NCBI GenBank assembly: GCA_934234005.1
Contig: CAKQHC010000064.1
Span: forward strand, 1 to 8,962
Source: an uncultured Methanomassiliicoccales archaeon
GTDB taxonomy: Archaea > Thermoplasmatota > Thermoplasmata > Methanomassiliicoccales > Methanomethylophilaceae
Direction of reading: 5' to 3'
DNA length: 8,962 nucleotides
The notes below the pieces were generated by a model. That model worked only from the letters and a program-made list of their open reading frames with translations, did not search any database and was not told the origin of the DNA. Shown here piece by piece: positions 5,481 to 8,962 of the stretch (position 1 is the stretch's first letter; the number at the start of each line of letters is the position of its first letter). Position numbers and translations under genes: made by a program.

Positions 5481-6696
5481 TTTTCTTCGCATACGATATG
5501 ACGATATCGTAGCCTTCGCGGTATGGGATCCCATTCTTATCGCAAAGTTTTGACAGAGAATCGTATTCGGGATATATTCTGAAAATATCGCCGTACGAGC
5601 ACACTTTGACCGTGGCGTTACCCAAGGGAGTATCGATATCGGTTACGTATCTGTCCATGACCGTGCGTTCTACGTGTGAGCGCCTGATTCCGATGGTTGT
5701 GGTTTCGGAAAATATTATTTTTTCCATTGCATTTGCATCGGAATCTCTGCATATGACGGTCAGCATATACGACGGACGGTTCTTTTTCATATAGACCGGA
5801 ATGAAAAACACATCTCTCGCGCCTGCTTCGAAAAGTTTCTTGGAAACATATCCGAGAGTTTCTCCGGAACAGTCGTCTATATTGCTTTCGAGTTTAACGG
5901 CATGGGTTTCGTCCTGTGCCTGTTCGATTATCATGGCACGGAGTATTCCCGAACGTTCCGATTCCCTTTTTCCCGCACCGATTCCTACAGACAGGATTCT
6001 GAATTCCTTCGGAATCTGTTTTCCGTTACCGACGGCAGCCGCAAAAGCTGCTCCCGTTGGCGTAACATATTCTCCCTGCGATCCGGTAATTTTCATTACG
6101 ATGCTGTGTTTGCGGACTATGTTGACAACGGCCGGAACAGGTACCGGAAGAATGCCGTGCTGACATCTCACACATCCTGTTCCTTCATAAAGCTCGGAGA
6201 AACGGATGTCGTCGATGCCCAGGCTGTTTATGCATACGGCCAAAGATATTATGTCTATAACAGAGTCGGCGGCGCCTACTTCGTGGAAGTGCACTTCGTT
6301 TTTAGAGACGCCGTGCGCCTCTGCTTCTGCCTCGGCAAGGATGTCGAAAATCTTCAGAGCCAACTTTTTGGAGTTTTCGTCGCAGTCGCAATCCATTATG
6401 ATTTTTGAAATATCGTTTATGTTGCGGTGCCCGTGGCTGTGCGGATGAAATTCGCCGTTACCGTACAGATATGCCATGTCGTGGTCGTGATTGTCTTCTT
6501 TCAGGCGTACGTCAAAATCTGTGGCAGTGATGCCGGATTTGTTTACATTGCTTATGACGACATCCGCTTCGAGATGCAGACTTGATACTGCCTTTTCCAC
6601 GGCATTTCTGTCAGCTCCCAGACCGAGCATGGCTGCCACTGCCATGTCTCCGCTGATTCCGGAATAACATTCAAACCAAAGTATTCTGTCCGACAT
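5452..6696 (-). CDS. larC: LarC-family nickel insertion protein (nickel-pincer cofactor synthesis)
   Basis: LarC is the CTP-dependent chelatase that puts nickel into pyridinium-3,5-bisthiocarboxylic acid mononucleotide, the cofactor of lactate racemase and related enzymes. The 414-residue frame starts like the family (CYSGISGDM near residue 10). A histidine-rich loop holds H70, H72, H84, H86, H88 and H90. Next come the conserved EVHFHEVGAADS and the C-terminal NIDDCSGETLGY and PVYMKKNRPSY segments. Unlike Lactiplantibacillus plantarum, where the protein needs a programmed frameshift, this is one continuous frame. ATG 6696 is preferred over the in-frame TTG at 6702 because family members begin directly before this strand. 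No clear Shine-Dalgarno is seen. It follows top6A by 39 bp; no larB or larE is present, so the client enzyme is unknown. Confidence 0.92.
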   Translation of the reverse strand: MSDRILWFECYSGISGDMAVAAMLGLGADRNAVEKAVSSLHLEADVVISNVNKSGITATDFDVRLKEDNHDHDMAYLYGNGEFHPHSHGHRNINDISKIIMDCDCDENSKKLALKIFDILAEAEAEAHGVSKNEVHFHEVGAADSVIDIISLAVCINSLGIDDIRFSELYEGTGCVRCQHGILPVPVPAVVNIVRKHSIVMKITGSQGEYVTPTGAAFAAAVGNGKQIPKEFRILSVGIGAGKRESERSGILRAMIIEQAQDETHAVKLESNIDDCSGETLGYVSKKLFEAGARDVFFIPVYMKKNRPSYMLTVICRDSDANAMEKIIFSETTTIGIRRSHVERTVMDRYVTDIDTPLGNATVKVCSYGDIFRIYPEYDSLSKLCDKNGIPYREGYDIVISYAKKIIGCDPSRH

Positions 6697-6717
6697 CGGC
6701 AACCACGTTTAATATGA

Positions 6718-6729
6718 GGGGATATCCCC
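6718..6729. promoter_or_regulatory. Perfect 12-bp palindrome between top6A and larC
   Basis: GGGGATATCCCC is exactly self-complementary, and flanking GA/TC pairs extend it with a one-base bulge. Its centre lies about 27 nt before the larC ATG, where the TATA element of a leaderless transcript would be. It could be an operator over a weak larC promoter, a short hairpin, or chance. Confidence 0.3.
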
Positions 6730-6735
6730 CTCTGT

Positions 6736-7830
6736 TTATAATATTCCCATATCCGTGAGTTTTTCCGGAAGGTAATGGTCCGTCACATAGTTCAGACCGT
6801 ATTTGGCCAATGCCTGCTGTTCAGATTTCTTCTTCATGTTCTGCATGGCCTGTATTTCGGTAATCCAGAACTGGTCGGCAAATCTGGGGTCGGACAATTC
6901 CGCATTCAGGGCTCCGACATCTTTGTCGTTGAGTTTGTCGGTGGGCAGATCATAGTTCAGAATGTCCGATGCGGTAACTCCTATGAACTGGGCCGTAGGT
7001 GTCGCCAGATATTCGGAAATATGTGCAGTCTTAATCGCACCGTACGCAACCGATGCAAATATTCTGAAAGACCACGGGTCACCGTCGGTGAACACTGTAA
7101 CGGGGAGATTGTATTCCTCGTTCATTCTTTTCAGCAGTCTTCTGGTCGACCTTGCGGGCTGACCTGCCAGGTGAACGAGGACGCAGCCGTATTTCTCGGG
7201 GAATCCGTTCTCGATCAGCCTGGCGTACATACCACCTGTCTCTATCGCCATGACAAACTTTGCGTTTCCGGGGTCTATCTGGAAGGTATCGTCTTCAACT
7301 TTGTACGGTACCGCGAATCCTGCTTCGGACACATCGTCTATGCAGTTCATAGTCTTCATGCCTTTTTTGGTCATGGTAGTGAAGTTTATGTCGCCGTAGA
7401 CGTGCGCTCCCGATTCTTCCGGGCGCAGTTTGAAATCTTCCCTCATGCAGCCCGTGATGGTTTCAAGATCTTCGGCCAGAAGGTTGGATTCGTCCTGGGT
7501 GTGGAATTTGGCGTTGTTCCAACCTTCGGAGATGTAATACATTTCCCTTAAGGTTGACGATTTGCTCTCGCGGATCATTTCGTTGATGAAATCCGATGTG
7601 TACACGGTTCTGAGCATCATGATTGCTCCGTTGACGGTTTTTGCCGTACGGGACGTTCTGAGGCTGCCGTATTTCCAGACATTATGCTGTGTGTCGAACT
7701 CTATATTCTTTTTCGATCTCAGGGGAAGCTCCATTGCGGGAATTTCTCCGCCGTCGAGCTGGTTGTATATCTGTTCGACGACCCCGGTAAGGCTGTCGAG
7801 TGCTTTCTGCTGTCTCTCATTCGTCGCCAA
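6736..7830 (-). CDS. top6A: DNA topoisomerase VI subunit A (Spo11-like, DNA-cutting)
   Basis: This subunit makes the paired strand cuts of type IIB topoisomerase VI, which relaxes and decatenates DNA. The 364-residue protein has the winged-helix (5Y-CAP) domain with the active-site tyrosine in REMYYIS, most likely Y99. A Toprim domain follows, whose metal ligands are E197 (AIETGG) and D249/D251 (FTDGDPW). The start is a TTG at 7828-7830 that overlaps the end of top6B by 14 bp. GGAGGT at 7839-7844 sits 8 nt upstream, a strong Shine-Dalgarno that fixes this unusual start; the nearby ATG at 7820 is out of frame. Coupled translation with top6B suits an A2B2 enzyme. All key residues are present and the length is normal. 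Confidence 0.96.
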   Translation of the reverse strand: MATNERQQKALDSLTGVVEQIYNQLDGGEIPAMELPLRSKKNIEFDTQHNVWKYGSLRTSRTAKTVNGAIMMLRTVYTSDFINEMIRESKSSTLREMYYISEGWNNAKFHTQDESNLLAEDLETITGCMREDFKLRPEESGAHVYGDINFTTMTKKGMKTMNCIDDVSEAGFAVPYKVEDDTFQIDPGNAKFVMAIETGGMYARLIENGFPEKYGCVLVHLAGQPARSTRRLLKRMNEEYNLPVTVFTDGDPWSFRIFASVAYGAIKTAHISEYLATPTAQFIGVTASDILNYDLPTDKLNDKDVGALNAELSDPRFADQFWITEIQAMQNMKKKSEQQALAKYGLNYVTDHYLPEKLTDMGIL

Positions 7831-8962
7831 GGTCTTCGACCTCCGTGTTTTCTTCTTCTTCCTCTTCGGTTACATAATCTTCGTCAGACTGTATAATTTC
7901 CATTCCTTTGATTCCCCAGTCGCCGGGCAGTGCTTCGGCACCCATTACCATCGCCGGATTGAGTCCGGAGAAGTAAATGTCGTCTTCGTTGAAGGTTTCT
8001 GCCATATCGCCGTTCAGATCAAAGGAAATCTCCGTCTTTGTGGACGGGGCGAGGTCGTCGACTTCCCAATTGACCTTGCCTTCGTCGTTTATATCGATGA
8101 AGTTCGGATGGGAATACAGCGTAAGGTTGACCGCTTCTTTGGGGAGCTGCGCGTGCAGTCTGAACGTACGCGGAACGTTTGTGTAATTGTATATTGTGTA
8201 TGAGATTGTACGGCTCTTTTTGTCCTTCTTCTCGACTTTCGGTTCAATCCATACGACGTTCATAATGCGCGTAATGGTGCGGTCCAGATTCGGCACCGGT
8301 TTGCCGAGATGGTCTGCGGCTTTCTTTGCCATATCCGGCAGAATTTCCTGAACAATTTCGAATTTGGCATGGGTTTTATTCTTTCTGTCCATCTTGTTAA
8401 GATGGCTCTTAAGATTTCTGGCGCACAGTTTGAGAGCAAGTCCGATTTCGCTCTGCAGTTCCGGGAAACTGGCGACAGCTTCTTTTCCTTCGGATGTGAA
8501 GGGAACCTTGGTAGATGCAACGTGGACAAGAATGATTGCGGGTCCGAACGGAATTCCCTTTCCTCCCCTTTGCTCCAATCCGTATCTTCTCCAGTCCATA
8601 TCAGATACGGCTTTGGTTATCGCACAGGCGCCCTGTTGGTACAGCAGAGGTACGCGGTTGGCAAATCTCAGAATCTGAACGGGGCCGTCGGAAGGTATGT
8701 CTCCGCCGTAGACGATTCCGGCTTCGACCAGGAACGGGTTGCCGTTAACGGCTTTGGGCGAGCGCGTGACGGGTGTCGCATAATATTCGGGACGGAGTCC
8801 GTCGAGAACATGCATCAGACCTTTTTTGATCAGAGTATCTCCGATAGGCGAGAGACAGTCTGTCGGAGGGGCCATTATCTTTGTTTTGGAAATGGCGGCC
8901 AGCATCGCGATGGCCTGTTCCCTTTCGAGTTTTTCGGGTTTTGCATCTTCTTTGACATTTGC
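7817..8962 (-). CDS. top6B: DNA topoisomerase VI subunit B, C-terminal two-thirds (5' end outside window)
   Basis: The frame is open to the right edge and encodes the last 381 residues of the ATP-driven subunit. The N-terminal GHKL ATPase region lies outside. Visible parts are the APPTDCLSPIG segment that begins the transducer domain (fragment residues 31-41) and the conserved NRVPLLYQQG. ASTKVPFTSEGKE follows at about 149-161, carrying the transducer lysine that senses ATP. After a helical stretch, an extra all-beta segment (about 237-345) resembles the immunoglobulin-like C-terminal domain known from Methanosarcina Top6B. The protein ends in a strongly acidic tail of mainly Glu and Asp. An internal Met at 8905 is not the true start. 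It ends in TGA overlapping top6A by 14 bp. Confidence 0.95.
   Translation of the reverse strand, partial: ANVKEDAKPEKLEREQAIAMLAAISKTKIMAPPTDCLSPIGDTLIKKGLMHVLDGLRPEYYATPVTRSPKAVNGNPFLVEAGIVYGGDIPSDGPVQILRFANRVPLLYQQGACAITKAVSDMDWRRYGLEQRGGKGIPFGPAIILVHVASTKVPFTSEGKEAVASFPELQSEIGLALKLCARNLKSHLNKMDRKNKTHAKFEIVQEILPDMAKKAADHLGKPVPNLDRTITRIMNVVWIEPKVEKKDKKSRTISYTIYNYTNVPRTFRLHAQLPKEAVNLTLYSHPNFIDINDEGKVNWEVDDLAPSTKTEISFDLNGDMAETFNEDDIYFSGLNPAMVMGAEALPGDWGIKGMEIIQSDEDYVTEEEEEENTEVEDLGDE
7839..7844 (-). promoter_or_regulatory. Shine-Dalgarno that decides the top6A TTG start
   Basis: On the minus strand this is GGAGGT, 8 nt before the TTG at 7828-7830. It lies inside the last codons of top6B. It is the strongest ribosome-binding site in the window and explains how a TTG start can be used efficiently. 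Confidence 0.7.

Noticed and set aside
5902..6408. 168-codon plus-strand ORF opposite larC
   Set aside because: Shadow of larC: Phe/Tyr/Arg-rich translation with no recognisable motif.
5452..6702. Programmed frameshift in larC as in Lactiplantibacillus
   Set aside because: The N- and C-terminal LarC parts are in one uninterrupted frame, so no frameshift is needed.
6775..7551. 258-codon plus-strand ORF opposite top6A
   Set aside because: It lies entirely antisense to a well-conserved gene, has no recognisable domain and no promoter or ribosome site; long antisense frames are common at this base composition.

Overview
The window looks like ordinary chromosome from a euryarchaeal methanogen, most likely of the Methanomassiliicoccales (gut/rumen Thermoplasmata-type methanogens). 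The support is a DNA topoisomerase VI pair, LarC, archaeal TATA-type promoters with little or no 5' leader, moderate GC and frequent AUA codons. The domain Archaea is well supported; the order is an inference from general gene style and cannot be proven here.

Layout, left to right. (1) 1-822, plus strand: the last 25 codons of an ABC exporter ATPase and its complete ABC-2 membrane permease, overlapping by ATGA and followed by a strong hairpin. (2) 862-2827, minus strand: a flavodoxin (with a possible 35-codon ORF coupled to its stop) and, upstream of it, an AAA/DUF4143 ATPase. Each has its own promoter, and each promoter carries a distinctive repeated operator-like element. (3) 2954-4611, minus strand: a compact formate/nitrite/hydrosulfide-type channel and a BASS-family transporter, separated by a hairpin and a promoter. 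(4) 4732-5480, plus strand: panD (pyruvoyl aspartate 1-decarboxylase) and rnhA (RNase HI), coupled by TGATG. panD is divergent from the BASS gene across a 120-bp region. (5) 5452-8962, minus strand: top6B (5' end outside the window), top6A and larC. larC converges on rnhA and overlaps its end by 29 bp.

Functional links. PanD makes beta-alanine, which archaea join to 4-phosphopantoate for CoA. Some BASS proteins move pantoate or ketopantoate, so the divergent BASS/panD pair could be a small pantothenate/CoA-precursor unit. Top6A and Top6B form the A2B2 type IIB topoisomerase. LarC inserts nickel into the pincer cofactor, but its partners LarB and LarE are not in the window.

A pattern runs through the non-coding DNA. 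Genes heading a transcription unit (flavodoxin, AAA ATPase, FNT channel, BASS, panD) have an AT-rich TATA-like box centred 24-27 nt before the start codon and no Shine-Dalgarno, which implies leaderless mRNAs. Genes inside operons (permease, rnhA, top6A) have Shine-Dalgarno sequences and overlap the preceding gene. No stretch over 300 bp lacks a gene, and I saw no tRNA, rRNA, CRISPR array or insertion sequence. I found no clear new multi-gene system. The best leads are the repeat/dyad cluster before the DUF4143 ATPase, the paired boxes before the flavodoxin, and the BASS/panD arrangement.
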